Part shown: positions 35,877-46,222 of the stretch, piece after piece
Position numbering within the stretch: the first letter of the stretch is position 1
Layout: each line of letters opens with the position of its first letter
Source of the DNA: Poriferisulfidus sp965221375
GTDB taxonomy: Bacteria; Pseudomonadota; Gammaproteobacteria; Poriferisulfidales; Poriferisulfidaceae
Length of the DNA: 64,000 bases
Direction: 5' to 3'
Assembly (NCBI GenBank): GCA_965221375.1
Contig: OZ244883.1
Location: forward strand, 930,001-994,000
Made by a program: the position numbers and the translations under genes
The notes under the pieces: model-generated
Seen by the model: the letters and a program-made list of their open reading frames with translations, nothing else
Databases searched by the model: none
Told to the model about the DNA's origin: nothing

Positions 35877-37631
35877 ATGCCTCTGAAAACTTCCCGGCCC
35901 GTACACATCATGCGTCGCGAGGCGCAGCCGGAAGCGCTCGCTGCCTTACGTACCGCCACTTCTCTGACTCCTCTGCAGCAACGTGTCTTTGCCCAACGGG
36001 GCGTTACGGACCCTGCGGAATTGGAGTTGACGCTGGAACAATTACTGCCCGTGGATGCGTTTCCGGCTTGCGCGGCCGCGGCGCAATTGCTGCATGAGGT
36101 CATGCAGGCGGAGCAGAAAATTCTGCTGGTTGGAGATTACGATGCAGACGGCGCGACGGGCGTGGCCGTTGCGATGCGTTGCCTGCGAGCCATGGGGCAT
36201 AAGGCGGTCGAGTATTTGGTGCCCAACCGTTTCCGGCATGGCTACGGCATGTGTGTGGAGTTGTTGGAGGAAATCGAGAGTCGCCAGCCCCAACTCATCG
36301 TGACGATCGATAATGGCATGTCAAGCCAAACCGCCATCGCCGAAGCTCGACAGCGGGGCATGCGGGTGCTGGTGACGGATCATCATGTACCGGGGGCAGT
36401 CTTGCCGGAAGCAGACTGCATCGTCAACCCCATCAGTCCGGAAGGAAGTTTCCCCAGTTCCGCCTTATCGGGAGTGGGTGTCATTTTTTATGTGATGCTG
36501 GCATTGCGCAGGCGCCTGCAGCAGGAAGGCTGGTTCGAGCAACGAAAACTGGAGCCTCCGAATATGGCTCAGTTTCTTGACCTGGTGGCGCTGGGTACGA
36601 TTGCCGATGTGGTGCCTCTGGACTTGAACAACCGTATTTTGGTGGAGCAGGGGCTGCGGCGAATTCGCAAAGGGAAAAGTGTGTTTGGCATTCATGCGAT
36701 GCTGCGCAACGCCCACCGGGACCCGCGGCACGTTAGCAGTACGGATTTGGCGTTTGTCGTCGCCCCTCGTATCAACGCAGCGGGGCGTATGGAGGATATT
36801 TCTATAGGGATTCAATGCCTCCTTGCCGATGAACGGGTCGAAGCCTATCTTTTGGCGGAGCAATTGGAACATATTAATGCGCAACGACGACAGCAAAGTG
36901 CGGTCACGGAGGCGGAAGCAAGCCGAGAAGCCCGGTCGCTAAAGCCCGATACTTCGGATATTCTGACCCTGTGTCTGCACCGTACGCATTGGCACGAAGG
37001 GATCTCGGGGATTATTGCCGCCCGCATTCGGGAGGAATATGGATTGCCGGCTATTGTCTTTGCCTCCGGTCAGGACGGTCTGCTAAAAGGTTCGGGCCGT
37101 TCCGTCGACGGCCTCCATCTGCGCGACGTGTTGGTGCGGGTTGATCAGTTACAGCCGGGCCTGATGCACCGATATGGAGGGCATGCCATGGCGGTCGGAA
37201 TAACACTGCCGAAAGAGAATTTTGAACGTTTTCGTGAGACTTTTGAACAAGCGACGGCGGCAGAATTGAAAGGCCAGCGGCCGGAACACCGCATTGAAAC
37301 GGACGGAGAACTGGATTTTGACGATTTAACTCTTGAAAATGCTGAATTTTCTCGATACGGACACCCGTGGGGGAAAGATTTCGCACCACCGGCGTTTGAA
37401 GGAGAATTCGAGGTGCAGGATTATGAAATTTTCAAAGACGCCCATGCCCGTTTTCGCCTTAGCCCCGTCGGACAGTCGGGACGCCACATCAAGGCCATGG
37501 CTTTTTCATACCAGCGACTGGGTTGGGAGCCGGACAGCAAGAGGTTACGTCTGGTCTACCAATTGGATGTCGATGATTTTCAGGGTCAGCGCGCCTGCAT
37601 GCTGAATGTCCAGCACATAGAGGTTTTATAG
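35877..37631 (+). CDS. recJ: Single-stranded-DNA exonuclease RecJ
   Basis: 5'-3' ssDNA exonuclease in recombination and mismatch repair. 584 residues from the ATG at 35877, near the 577 of E. coli. DHH motifs: VGDYDADGATG, TIDNGMSS, VTDHHVPG and VALGTIADVVPL; the DHHA1 part has GGHAMAVG. The frame is open to 35787, adding 30 unconserved residues, and no start has a strong ribosome site. nadD begins 3 bases after the stop, opening a recJ-nadD-rsfS-maf-yhdP run. Confidence 0.93.
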   Translation: MPLKTSRPVHIMRREAQPEALAALRTATSLTPLQQRVFAQRGVTDPAELELTLEQLLPVDAFPACAAAAQLLHEVMQAEQKILLVGDYDADGATGVAVAMRCLRAMGHKAVEYLVPNRFRHGYGMCVELLEEIESRQPQLIVTIDNGMSSQTAIAEARQRGMRVLVTDHHVPGAVLPEADCIVNPISPEGSFPSSALSGVGVIFYVMLALRRRLQQEGWFEQRKLEPPNMAQFLDLVALGTIADVVPLDLNNRILVEQGLRRIRKGKSVFGIHAMLRNAHRDPRHVSSTDLAFVVAPRINAAGRMEDISIGIQCLLADERVEAYLLAEQLEHINAQRRQQSAVTEAEASREARSLKPDTSDILTLCLHRTHWHEGISGIIAARIREEYGLPAIVFASGQDGLLKGSGRSVDGLHLRDVLVRVDQLQPGLMHRYGGHAMAVGITLPKENFERFRETFEQATAAELKGQRPEHRIETDGELDFDDLTLENAEFSRYGHPWGKDFAPPAFEGEFEVQDYEIFKDAHARFRLSPVGQSGRHIKAMAFSYQRLGWEPDSKRLRLVYQLDVDDFQGQRACMLNVQHIEVL

Positions 37632-37634
37632 GAT

Positions 37635-38252
37635 ATGCGTGGGATTGTCGGGGGTATGTTTGATCCGATCCACTTTGGACATTACAAACCCGCATTGGAA
37701 CTTATGCCAATCTTGGGTTTAACACATATTTATTTGATTCCTTGTGGATTTCCGTCGCATCGGGAACCTCCCATTGCTTCCGCGGCGCACCGTTGGCGGA
37801 TGGTGCAGATGATCGCAGACGGGCAGCGTCTGATTGCCGATGATCGGGAGTTGCGTCGTCCTGGACCGTCATACACGATAGACACGCTGCGCTCCCTGTT
37901 GAAAGAAGATACAACCCCGTTGTGCTTGATTGTAGGAGCCGATGCGTTGGCGGGACTGCCGAATTGGCATCAAGCGGAGGCCATATTGGAGTGTTGTCAC
38001 ATTGCCGCGATGGCACGTCCGGATACCGATTTGGAAGCGGCTTTACCGGAAACTTGGCAAGCACGTTGTACGGATGACCCTGCGAGGTTGCAGCAGGCTT
38101 CGTGTGGTAGCATTTACCTGCATCATGGCACGTTATTGGATATCTCGTCTCGCAGCATACGTGCACTCATCCAGTCAGGGGAACCACCCCGGTACTGTCT
38201 ACCCGGTCCGGTTTGGAAATATATTCAACGTCACCACCTATATGGCGCCTGA
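37635..38252 (+). CDS. nadD: Nicotinate-nucleotide adenylyltransferase
   Basis: Adenylates nicotinate mononucleotide in NAD synthesis. 205 residues. The nucleotidyltransferase motif is GGMFDPIHFGHY near residue 6 (HxGH as HFGH), and the second motif is ISSRSIR near 170, close to the usual ISSTxIR. GPSYTIDTL binds substrate. Followed by rsfS after 5 bases, the conserved pairing. Confidence 0.95.
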   Translation: MRGIVGGMFDPIHFGHYKPALELMPILGLTHIYLIPCGFPSHREPPIASAAHRWRMVQMIADGQRLIADDRELRRPGPSYTIDTLRSLLKEDTTPLCLIVGADALAGLPNWHQAEAILECCHIAAMARPDTDLEAALPETWQARCTDDPARLQQASCGSIYLHHGTLLDISSRSIRALIQSGEPPRYCLPGPVWKYIQRHHLYGA

Positions 38253-38257
38253 AGTAG

Positions 38258-38626
38258 ATGTCGTCGGAAATAACTGCTAATCACAAAGCCGGGGCTTTGC
38301 GGGCCGTGATTGAGCAAGCGCTCGACGACATGAAGGCAGAAGATCCCGTCGTGATTGACGTCGCGGACCGCACCACCATCACCTGTTACATGGTGATTGC
38401 CTGCGGGCGGTCTGATCGGCATGTGCAGAGTATCGCCGATCGTATTGTTCAGAAAGTCCGTGACTTTGGTGCAGGCCGAGTGGCGGAGGAACGTAGTCGC
38501 GACTGGGTTTTGCTGGATGCGGGAGATGTGATTGCCCATGTGATGTTGCCGGAGGCTCGGCGCCGTTACAGTCTGGAAAAACTCTGGTCGATGCGGTCTC
38601 CTGACCAGCATGTCGGCGTCGCGTAG
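38258..38626 (+). CDS. rsfS: Ribosome silencing factor RsfS
   Basis: 122 residues. Binds L14 of the large subunit and blocks subunit joining when nutrients run short. Conserved segments: DVADRTTITCYMVIACGRSDRHVQSIAD and DWVLLDAGDVIAHVM, read in parts. The usual next gene, rlmH, is absent; maf follows with a one-base overlap (TAGTG). Confidence 0.94.
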   Translation: MSSEITANHKAGALRAVIEQALDDMKAEDPVVIDVADRTTITCYMVIACGRSDRHVQSIADRIVQKVRDFGAGRVAEERSRDWVLLDAGDVIAHVMLPEARRRYSLEKLWSMRSPDQHVGVA

Positions 38627-39219
38627 TGGCATCTTTGATATTGGGGTCTGCCTCGCCGCGACGGGCCGAGTTGCTCCAGCGTGCCGGCTATGTGTTTGAG
38701 CAATATTCCGTGGCAGTCGATGAAACCGCGCAACCTGGTGAAACCGCGACCGCCTTGGTGGAACGACTTGCACAACTTAAAGCGACGACGTGTCTGCAGG
38801 CTTATCCCGAGGCTGTCGTGCTTGCGGCCGACACAGTGGTAGAGCAGGAAGATCGAATTTACGGCAAACCGGCCCACTTTGAGGAATTCGAAGCCACCAT
38901 GCGCCATCTAAGCAACGCGGCGCACACGGTGGTCAGTGGCGTCTGCGTGTTGTCAAAAGAAAGGATGCGGGTATTTCATTGCACGACGCAAATTTGGTTT
39001 GGTTCTCTGACACCCTCATGGATTCAAAGATATTGGGAGACGGGCGAGCCGGCCGATTGTGCAGGCGGTTACGCGATTCAGGGAGGTGCCGAAAGTTGCG
39101 TACAGAAAATCCAGGGCAGTTACACCAATGTGGTGGGTTTGCCGGTGTACGAAACCGGCGAAGTTTTGGAAGAATTCGGCATTCAACCCGCTAGGATGCC
39201 CGATGCCTCTCTACAATAA
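38626..39219 (+). CDS. maf: Maf nucleoside triphosphate pyrophosphatase
   Basis: House-cleaning pyrophosphatase; YhdE-type members hydrolyse dTTP/UTP and YceF-type members 7-methyl-GTP. 197 residues from a GTG start overlapping the rsfS stop. LGSASPRRAELL at the N-terminus, AADTVV with the catalytic Asp near 69, and GGYAIQGGAE near 146. The YAIQG form and its place before yhdP favour the YhdE type. Confidence 0.93.
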   Translation: MASLILGSASPRRAELLQRAGYVFEQYSVAVDETAQPGETATALVERLAQLKATTCLQAYPEAVVLAADTVVEQEDRIYGKPAHFEEFEATMRHLSNAAHTVVSGVCVLSKERMRVFHCTTQIWFGSLTPSWIQRYWETGEPADCAGGYAIQGGAESCVQKIQGSYTNVVGLPVYETGEVLEEFGIQPARMPDASLQ

Positions 39220-39284
39220 CCCCGCATGAAGAGAGTAGTCTCGCGCATAGCGCGACTTGCAACCCACACGAAGCAACGGCACCC

Positions 39285-42200
39285 ATGAACAGACTCGGCT
39301 GGGTACTGGGCAGTCTGTTGGTGGCTGTCTTGATGCTTGTGTCTTTGGCGTCCCTGGCAGTTCGTGTGTCTTTGGCTTCCCTAGATACATGGCAACCGCT
39401 TTTGAGCGAAACGGTTGCGGAGGCACTGGGGGCGCAAAGTCTCACGATTCAACAGGCTCACAGTGATTGGGCGGGAGTACATCCCACCATTGAATTACGC
39501 GACGTTACCGTCCAGTTCTCTGAGCTGCCTGACGTTCAAAGCTTTGAGCAAGTTTTTGTGAACGTGGATCTGTTACGCAGCGTGGGGGCAGGGGAGTTGA
39601 TTGCCAATCGCATCACACTTGTGGGAGGCTCGGTGTGGCTGAAGCAGTTGGAAGACGGAGGATGGAGTCTGGCGGGAATTCCTTTGCAGGAAATGAAATC
39701 AAAAGATTCCGGGACGTCGGGGCAATTGCATATTCGCAATCTTCAGGTGACGTTGCAGCGTCATACCGATGAAGACGTTTTGAATTTGGGCCATCTCAAT
39801 GTTGACGCAAGCTGGGGCCTGCAGGGCTTTCAGGTAGTTGCCCATAACCGAGATGAAATGGATGCGGATGTTGCTTTCGAGGGGCAGGTGCATATCGACC
39901 TTCAGCAATCCGGTCGGGCATCGCTGCGTCTTTCGAATCTACATTGGGCGCAAGTGGAGAAATGGATCCCGACAGTGACGCAGGAGACAGGGGTCTCCGT
40001 ACCGGGAGATATGCGGTTTGAGATCATCTCGCGCGCCACTTGGGAGAGCATGGAAACACACACGGGAATCGCACGTATCCAGGCCATGCCTTCCGAAGAT
40101 TCCCAGTGGAAGCAGATGGCCGGCCTGTTCAAATGGCAGCAGCAACCCGACTATGAGGTTCTGGAACTGGAGGATCTGCAGTGGGACGGACGTCCCGGCA
40201 TCACGCAGGCAAGATGGAGGCGTTCTTCTCAGGGCATGAGCTGGATACTGGAGGATGCGGATGTCGTGGCAGTCCAGCAAATTGCGCACTTGCTGCAATT
40301 GGACGATGCGACGGCGGCGATGCCTATACAGGCTGAGGCCGGCAAACTGCTTCAAATACATGGCGTCAATAATCCGGAGGGCCGTTTCAACACGCGCCTG
40401 ACATTCCAAGATGTACAGGCGGCGAATCGTCAAACGGGCTTCCAAGTTTCCGGCCTTCATGGCACCCTTGATGTTTCCGATTCGCAACTTCAAATGGTCG
40501 CGGATTCCGACAATCTAATCGTCTCTTACGCCCCTTGGGGGTTGGAGGATTTTCAGGTTGGAAGCGTACGGCTGAACGCAAACGGGCCTCTCGGTGATTC
40601 CTGTTGCGCAATTAACTTGACCCAAGTTGAGGTGTCGGGACCGGCTCTGGACTTGCGAGGATCGGGATGGGTGAGTTCCGATCAATTCCAACTGAGCGCA
40701 ACAATTCCTCGTGCCGAATTGGCACAAGTCGCGCAACGCATTCCTCAAGGCCTCTTTGAAGAGAAGGATGAACGATGGTTGCGCACAGCTTTTCAAAAAG
40801 GCAATCTGAACGACGCCCGATTAAATCTGCAGACGCCTTTGTCAGGTGCTTTCAATGCGTCGCCGGATGCGGTGTTCACCTTGGCAGGTCATTTGGAAGC
40901 GGTTGATTTGGATTACGATCCGGGACTTCCCCTTTTCCGAAACTTACACGGGCGGCTGTTTTTGGATCGAAATCATCTGCATGTCACCGTGCAGAAGGCG
41001 GATGTTCTCAAGTCCCATATCAGTCATGGCGCTGTCCGTATTGAGGATTTATCACGGGCCGACCTGTATCTCAGCGGAATTTCCAAAGGCCCGGCAACGG
41101 ACCTTATCGAGTATTTGCGGGCAGCGGAAGCCCTGCAGCCGGGGATTGAGCGAGAGATTCGTATTGAGGGAAACTCGGAACTCAAATTTCAAGTTAATGT
41201 GCCTTTGGCTTACCGACAGGAGAAGGAACTGCAGACACGCAGTGTGCTGACACTGGAGAACAATCGCTTGACGGTGACGGCAGTGGATATGCTGCTCACT
41301 GACTTGAGCGGGGATGTTCTCTATGCCGACTATAAATTTGACGGTACTCTGCAGGCGAAAATCAACGATCAGGATACGACGCTTGAAGTGAGCACCCCGA
41401 AAGCGGGGGATGTACAGGTCTATGCGGAAGTAAAAGCCACGGCGCAGGACCTCCTGCCACCCTCGATGCGCTCCAACTTTGCCTGGTTGCGCGGCACTAC
41501 CGGTTGGGATTTAACCGTGTGGTTGCCGGGCATTGCAGAACATGCCACGCGCAAACATGTCACCGTGTCGGCTCGGAGCCTTATGAAAGGAGTCACGGTA
41601 GATTTTCCGCAGCCTGTAGGTAAACCGGAAGCGGCGGAGATACGCCCACTGTCAGTGTTGATGGACATGGACCTGAAAGGAGGGGTCGAAGCGGACATCC
41701 GTTACATGAATCAACTGCAGGCGCGTTTGGACTTAAGTGAAAGCCAGGCAAGCGGCGTGATTGTGCTGAACAAGCCACTGCCGCAAGAGATTCCGAGTTC
41801 GACGCTCCATGTGAGCGGTCATCTGGAACGCGCTGATTTGGAGGAGTGGAACAGCTGGTGGACGCGAAACAAGAGCGGGGTTGCTTTGATGCCCGAGACG
41901 GTGGATTTGGAGATTGATTATCTGGATGCCTTCGGCTACGGCGTGCCCCAAATGGAAATATCCATGCGTCTGGACGGCCCCGAGTATGCGGTGCGAATGA
42001 ACGCCCCGAGCATACGGGGAGATTTGCGGATACCCAAACGTTCAAAGGCTCCCATCAAGGGAGACTTTGGTTGGCTGCATCTTCCGGCACTGGGAGGAGA
42101 CGGTGAGGACGTCGAACAAGTTCGTCCCGACCCGCAGGAAATACCTCCGCTACATTTGACATTTGATGATCTGCAGTTGGGCACCTACCGGCTGCACGAC

Positions 42201-42968
42201 GTGGTTTTGGAGACTTCGCCGGGCGAGCAGCAACTGAAAATTGACCGCTTGGATGTGGAGTCCGAGAAATTTCATGCCCAATTGACCGGGTTCTGGCAGT
42301 TGGCGGATGGCAAGCATCTGACGCAGCTACAGGGTTTGGGGCATTCGGATGATCTGCATCAAACCCTAAATTATTGGGCCGTTGTCAATCCGCTGCGGGC
42401 CGGGGTTATGGATACGAAAATTTCCCTGCAGTGGCCGGGAGCTCCGCAGGATTACGTCTTCGCCGAGGCACGAGGGGAATTCAACTTAAAAGGACGGGAT
42501 GGGCGCATTCGCAATGTGGCGCCGGAGTTGGCGCGCATCTTGGCGCTTCTGAATTTGGAAAGGATTTTTGATCGGCTGTCGTTGGATTTTGATGATGTCT
42601 TGCGCGGTGGATTTACGTATCAATCGGCCGAGGGGCAATTCGCGGCCGATCAGGGGAATTTGTATACGAAAGGATTCCGCATCGTCGGGCCTTCTGCCCA
42701 ATTTCTTATCGCCGGACGTATTGGTGTCGACGAGGAAGATTACGATTTACGGGTGGTGGCAACACCGGAGACCAGCGTCTTGTTACCGGTGGCCGCCGGA
42801 GCGGTTGCCGGGCCGATTGGCATCGGTGCCGCGTACCTGACCAACCAGTTGCTGGAAATGCTGGGGTTTGGCATCAATCAGACGACCGTCGTCACCTATG
42901 AGGTGACTGGGTCGTGGTCCGACCCCATTATTGAAGAAGTTTCCGAGGAACGTCCTGCCGACGAATAG
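39285..42968 (+). CDS. yhdP: YhdP-family AsmA-like envelope protein
   Basis: 1227 residues. One N-terminal membrane helix (about 5-28), then a long beta-rich periplasmic part with AsmA-like/DUF3971 segments and a conserved end (GPSAQFLIAGRIG, then TPETSVLLPVAAGAVAGPIG). In E. coli YhdP helps move phospholipids from the inner to the outer membrane and acts with TamB and YdbH. The maf-yhdP neighbourhood is conserved in gammaproteobacteria. It ends 8 bases before the convergent rne. Confidence 0.92.
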   Translation: MNRLGWVLGSLLVAVLMLVSLASLAVRVSLASLDTWQPLLSETVAEALGAQSLTIQQAHSDWAGVHPTIELRDVTVQFSELPDVQSFEQVFVNVDLLRSVGAGELIANRITLVGGSVWLKQLEDGGWSLAGIPLQEMKSKDSGTSGQLHIRNLQVTLQRHTDEDVLNLGHLNVDASWGLQGFQVVAHNRDEMDADVAFEGQVHIDLQQSGRASLRLSNLHWAQVEKWIPTVTQETGVSVPGDMRFEIISRATWESMETHTGIARIQAMPSEDSQWKQMAGLFKWQQQPDYEVLELEDLQWDGRPGITQARWRRSSQGMSWILEDADVVAVQQIAHLLQLDDATAAMPIQAEAGKLLQIHGVNNPEGRFNTRLTFQDVQAANRQTGFQVSGLHGTLDVSDSQLQMVADSDNLIVSYAPWGLEDFQVGSVRLNANGPLGDSCCAINLTQVEVSGPALDLRGSGWVSSDQFQLSATIPRAELAQVAQRIPQGLFEEKDERWLRTAFQKGNLNDARLNLQTPLSGAFNASPDAVFTLAGHLEAVDLDYDPGLPLFRNLHGRLFLDRNHLHVTVQKADVLKSHISHGAVRIEDLSRADLYLSGISKGPATDLIEYLRAAEALQPGIEREIRIEGNSELKFQVNVPLAYRQEKELQTRSVLTLENNRLTVTAVDMLLTDLSGDVLYADYKFDGTLQAKINDQDTTLEVSTPKAGDVQVYAEVKATAQDLLPPSMRSNFAWLRGTTGWDLTVWLPGIAEHATRKHVTVSARSLMKGVTVDFPQPVGKPEAAEIRPLSVLMDMDLKGGVEADIRYMNQLQARLDLSESQASGVIVLNKPLPQEIPSSTLHVSGHLERADLEEWNSWWTRNKSGVALMPETVDLEIDYLDAFGYGVPQMEISMRLDGPEYAVRMNAPSIRGDLRIPKRSKAPIKGDFGWLHLPALGGDGEDVEQVRPDPQEIPPLHLTFDDLQLGTYRLHDVVLETSPGEQQLKIDRLDVESEKFHAQLTGFWQLADGKHLTQLQGLGHSDDLHQTLNYWAVVNPLRAGVMDTKISLQWPGAPQDYVFAEARGEFNLKGRDGRIRNVAPELARILALLNLERIFDRLSLDFDDVLRGGFTYQSAEGQFAADQGNLYTKGFRIVGPSAQFLIAGRIGVDEEDYDLRVVATPETSVLLPVAAGAVAGPIGIGAAYLTNQLLEMLGFGINQTTVVTYEVTGSWSDPIIEEVSEERPADE

Positions 42969-42976
42969 CCGATGTT

Positions 42977-44899
42977 TCAGAAGTTGGAGGTACGAGAGGA
43001 GGTGTTTGAACTCTTCGTATTTCCATTTGACTGATTCCCTTCGGAAGCTGGTCTTGAACCCCGGCGGTTACGGCCGCCTCGTCGTCCCCGCCGACGCCGC
43101 GGTGGTTTTTGCGCGTCGGTATTGGCTTCCTGTTCAGAACGTGCAGGCCGCGCGCGAGCTGCTGAAGACGGTCGAGGTCTGGATCGCCGTCGTGAAGAGG
43201 AGGGTTTGGAAGTAGATTTTGGTGCGTCTGCAGGCTCAGTCTTGGAATTGCGGAACAGAGAAACAAACCGCTGTACCAAGCCCGGTGAGGGCGAGGCGAC
43301 AATATGAGCGCTGACGTCGATGGCAGGCTTTTCGCCCTTGGAGTGCCGTTTTGTCTCTTGGCGAGGGTTGGCGGGGGCTGCTTGCCCATTGCTGTCCGAG
43401 GAGGAGTAATTTTCATAGTCGAACTTGAAATTCAACTCCGAGTCGTCTTCGCGGTAGCGGCGAATTCGGTAATGAGGTGTTTCCAAGTCCTGAGAGGGTA
43501 GCAACCGCACGCGCGAGCCATGCCGGCGTGTGATTTCCTCAATATTTTCACGTTTTTCATTCAGCAAATAAGCTGTGACCGCAACGGGCAGTTCGGCCAC
43601 AATCAATCCGGTATTCTGTTTCAGGGCCTCTTCCTCAATCAGACGCAGAACGGCCAGAGAAATCGACTGAATGGTGCGGATTGTGCCGTGTCCGTCACAT
43701 CGGGGGCAGGTGATTTGGGTCGATTCTCCCAAAGCAGGACGCAGGCGCTGCCGCGACAATTCCAGCAGACCAAATCGGGAAATGCGGCCAATTTGGATGC
43801 GCGCCCGATCATGGCGGGTACATTGGCGGAATTCGTTTTCCACTTTCTTTTGATTGGCGACACTGACCATGTCAATGAAGTCAATCACAATCAAACCGCC
43901 CAGATCGCGCAGGCGCAATTGCTTGGCAATCTCCGCGGCCGCTTCGAGGTTGGTCCGCAAGGCTGTGGTTTCGATATCTCCGCTACGGGTTGCGCGAGCG
44001 GAATTGATGTCAATGGAGACCAGTGCCTCGGTATGGTCTATGGCGATCGTGCCGCCGGAAGGCAAATGTACTTTTCGGGTATGGGCCGTTTCGATCTGGC
44101 TTTCAATCTGATAGTGGCTGAACAAAGGCATGGAGCCTTCATAGAAATGAAGTTGCTTGCGGTATTGAGGCGCCATGCGTTCTACAAAACGGCAAGCCTG
44201 CTCATATACTTCCAGATTATCAATCTGCACTTCACCGATGTCATCACGCAAGTTGTCGCGCAAAGTCCGCACGACCGCGTCGTTATCGCTGTAAATCATG
44301 AACGGCGCGGGACGTTCCGCGGCTTCTTTGATGGCGTCCCACAGCCGAAGCTGGTTATTCAGATCCCATTGAATCTCTTCGGCTGTATGGCCGATGCCTG
44401 CAGTACGAATGATGGTGCCGCCACCTTCCACAGGCGTCAGTTGCTCGACAACTTTTTGCAGTTGTTCGCGATCTTCGCCATCGATCTGGCGGGAAATGCC
44501 GCTGGCGCGCGGGTTGTTCGGGGTTAGCACCAGGTAGCGTCCCGGCAGGCTGGGGTAGGTCGTCAACGCCGCTCCCTTGTTGCCGCGCTCGTCTTGAGTG
44601 ACTTGCACGATCAACTCCTGACCGTTTTGGACGGCATCGCGAATCGTTGACGCACCGCGGTTGCGGTAGTATTCGGGTGCGATTTCCCGGAAAGGGAGAA
44701 AGCCATGGCGCGGAGCGCCGTAATCTACAAAGGCGGCCTCGAGACTGGGCTCGATGCGTACAATTTTTGCTTTGTAAATATTAGATTTCTTTTGCTTTTC
44801 TCCGCTAACTTCGATGTCAAGGTCGTACAGATCCTGGCCGTCGACCATAGCCACGCGCAACTCTTCCTGCTGCATGGCGTTGATAAGAATACGTTTCAT
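42977..44899 (-). CDS. rne: Ribonuclease E, short form
   Basis: 640 residues against 1061 in E. coli. The N-terminus (MKRILINAMQQEELRVAMVDG) is RNase E rather than RNase G. S1 domain about 35-120, metal site in SIDINSARATRSGDIE and VIDFIDM, Zn-link CPRCDGHG. After about residue 510 the tail is short, basic and disordered (RRRGRRGGRNRRG), so a long degradosome scaffold is absent. It may still bind RNA or a partner. Divergent from rluC, as in E. coli, with a long leader of its own. Confidence 0.93.
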   Translation of the reverse strand: MKRILINAMQQEELRVAMVDGQDLYDLDIEVSGEKQKKSNIYKAKIVRIEPSLEAAFVDYGAPRHGFLPFREIAPEYYRNRGASTIRDAVQNGQELIVQVTQDERGNKGAALTTYPSLPGRYLVLTPNNPRASGISRQIDGEDREQLQKVVEQLTPVEGGGTIIRTAGIGHTAEEIQWDLNNQLRLWDAIKEAAERPAPFMIYSDNDAVVRTLRDNLRDDIGEVQIDNLEVYEQACRFVERMAPQYRKQLHFYEGSMPLFSHYQIESQIETAHTRKVHLPSGGTIAIDHTEALVSIDINSARATRSGDIETTALRTNLEAAAEIAKQLRLRDLGGLIVIDFIDMVSVANQKKVENEFRQCTRHDRARIQIGRISRFGLLELSRQRLRPALGESTQITCPRCDGHGTIRTIQSISLAVLRLIEEEALKQNTGLIVAELPVAVTAYLLNEKRENIEEITRRHGSRVRLLPSQDLETPHYRIRRYREDDSELNFKFDYENYSSSDSNGQAAPANPRQETKRHSKGEKPAIDVSAHIVASPSPGLVQRFVSLFRNSKTEPADAPKSTSKPSSSRRRSRPRPSSAARARPARSEQEANTDAQKPPRRRRGRRGGRNRRGSRPASEGNQSNGNTKSSNTSSRTSNF

Positions 44900-45250
44900 A
44901 ATGTCCCTGTATCAGTTGCAAGGTGCCCGTCGTGTCCGCAACCTTATGTGGCTGGGAACGATAAAATGGCCGATGAGCGTCGTAACCGCGCGATCTTGCG
45001 CGCATGGCTGAACCACTCAACGAGGCCACTTGGGGACGGGCCATAAAAAATCCGTCCGGCGCAATGCCGGTCCGTGGGGCAGAAATAAGATTGGCCACGA
45101 GTATTTGGGTGCTTAGACTTATCTCTTTCTTGAATGCAAGTACCGAAGCAGACAGCTGCTGCTTCTGCGCTTTTCGTGTCGCCAGTATACATTAGATACA
45201 GCGAGCAATTCGGTTTGATGCGCGTGGCGTCAGGCTCCATTAATCTTCCT
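44900..45250. other. Intergenic region between divergent rne and rluC
   Basis: 351 bases without a supported gene. On the minus strand a TATACT box at 45189-45184 could start rne transcription and would give a leader of about 290 bases; E. coli rne has a 361-base leader that senses its own product. A T-run (six T on the minus strand, near 45047) lies within it. The short ORFs crossing it are shadows. Confidence 0.4.
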
Positions 45251-46177
45251 ATGCGACAAGTACAACGTGTTTTAGTGGAGGCCGACGAGGCCGGACGACG
45301 GTTGGATAATTTTTTGCTCAGCCGCCTTGACGTGCCGCGCCAGGCGGTCTACCGCTGGATTCGAACCGGGCAAGTGCGCGTCAACCGCGGTCGAGCACGT
45401 GTTCATCAACGTTTGAAAACTGGCGATGAAGTGCGCATTCCACCTTGGGATCCCTCAGACCAACGAATTTCTCGCACTGCGCCGCCCAATATTTCTATAG
45501 AGACTTTGTATAAAGATTCCAGTGTATGGATCGTCAATAAACCCGCCGGACTGGCAGTACACAGCGGCAGTCGGTTGGGTTTTGGTTTAATCGATGTCCT
45601 GCGTGCGGGGTGTTCAAATCAGGAAAAATTGGAACTGGCGCATCGCTTGGACCGCGGTAGCAGCGGTTGCTTGGTGCTGGCACGCACACATTCGGCTCTG
45701 CGCACACTGCAGCAACAATTTCGCCGACACACCGTAAAAAAGGTGTACTGGGCGTTGGCGAAAGGGGTCTGGAAGGGTGGGGAACGTACGGTGTCCGAGG
45801 CTTTGAAAATTAATCGCACCCAGGCCCGAAATCGCAAAACCGTGGTAGACCCCGAGGGTCGTCAAACACGCACCTCGTTCCGCGTGTTGGAACAGTTTTC
45901 GCGGGCCTGCTTGCTGGAAGTCGGTATTGAGACCGGGCGGACCCACCAGATTCGGGTGCATGCCAGTAGCATCGGTCATCCACTGGTGGGGGATGAACGC
46001 TATGGCGATCGGACGATTAATCAATGGGCCAAACATGCCGGCTATCGCCGCTTGTTTCTGCATGCACAGGAGATTGGGTTACAGCACCCCGAGAGCGGGG
46101 ATGCACTCGTCATTCAAGCGCCTTTGGATGATGCTTATCGGGATTTTTTGTCGCAACTGCGCGAGCAGGAGAAGTAA
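45251..46177 (+). CDS. rluC: Ribosomal large subunit pseudouridine synthase RluC
   Basis: Makes pseudouridines at positions 955, 2504 and 2580 of 23S rRNA in E. coli. 308 residues from the ATG at 45251. N-terminal S4 domain (GRRLDNFLLSRLDVPRQAVYRWI), catalytic HRLDRGSSG with the Asp near residue 137, and RTHQIRVHASSIGHPLVGDERYG later. No strong ribosome site; ATG 45218 is in frame. Position opposite rne fits RluC rather than RluD. Confidence 0.93.
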   Translation: MRQVQRVLVEADEAGRRLDNFLLSRLDVPRQAVYRWIRTGQVRVNRGRARVHQRLKTGDEVRIPPWDPSDQRISRTAPPNISIETLYKDSSVWIVNKPAGLAVHSGSRLGFGLIDVLRAGCSNQEKLELAHRLDRGSSGCLVLARTHSALRTLQQQFRRHTVKKVYWALAKGVWKGGERTVSEALKINRTQARNRKTVVDPEGRQTRTSFRVLEQFSRACLLEVGIETGRTHQIRVHASSIGHPLVGDERYGDRTINQWAKHAGYRRLFLHAQEIGLQHPESGDALVIQAPLDDAYRDFLSQLREQEK

Positions 46178-46222
46178 AATTCGAATAGGGCAGGAACATT
46201 TGGATATTGCGGGAAGTTTTGG

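Noticed and set aside
43520..44527. 335-codon frame opposite rne
   Set aside because: Shadow of the well-supported rne frame; no ribosome site or known motif.
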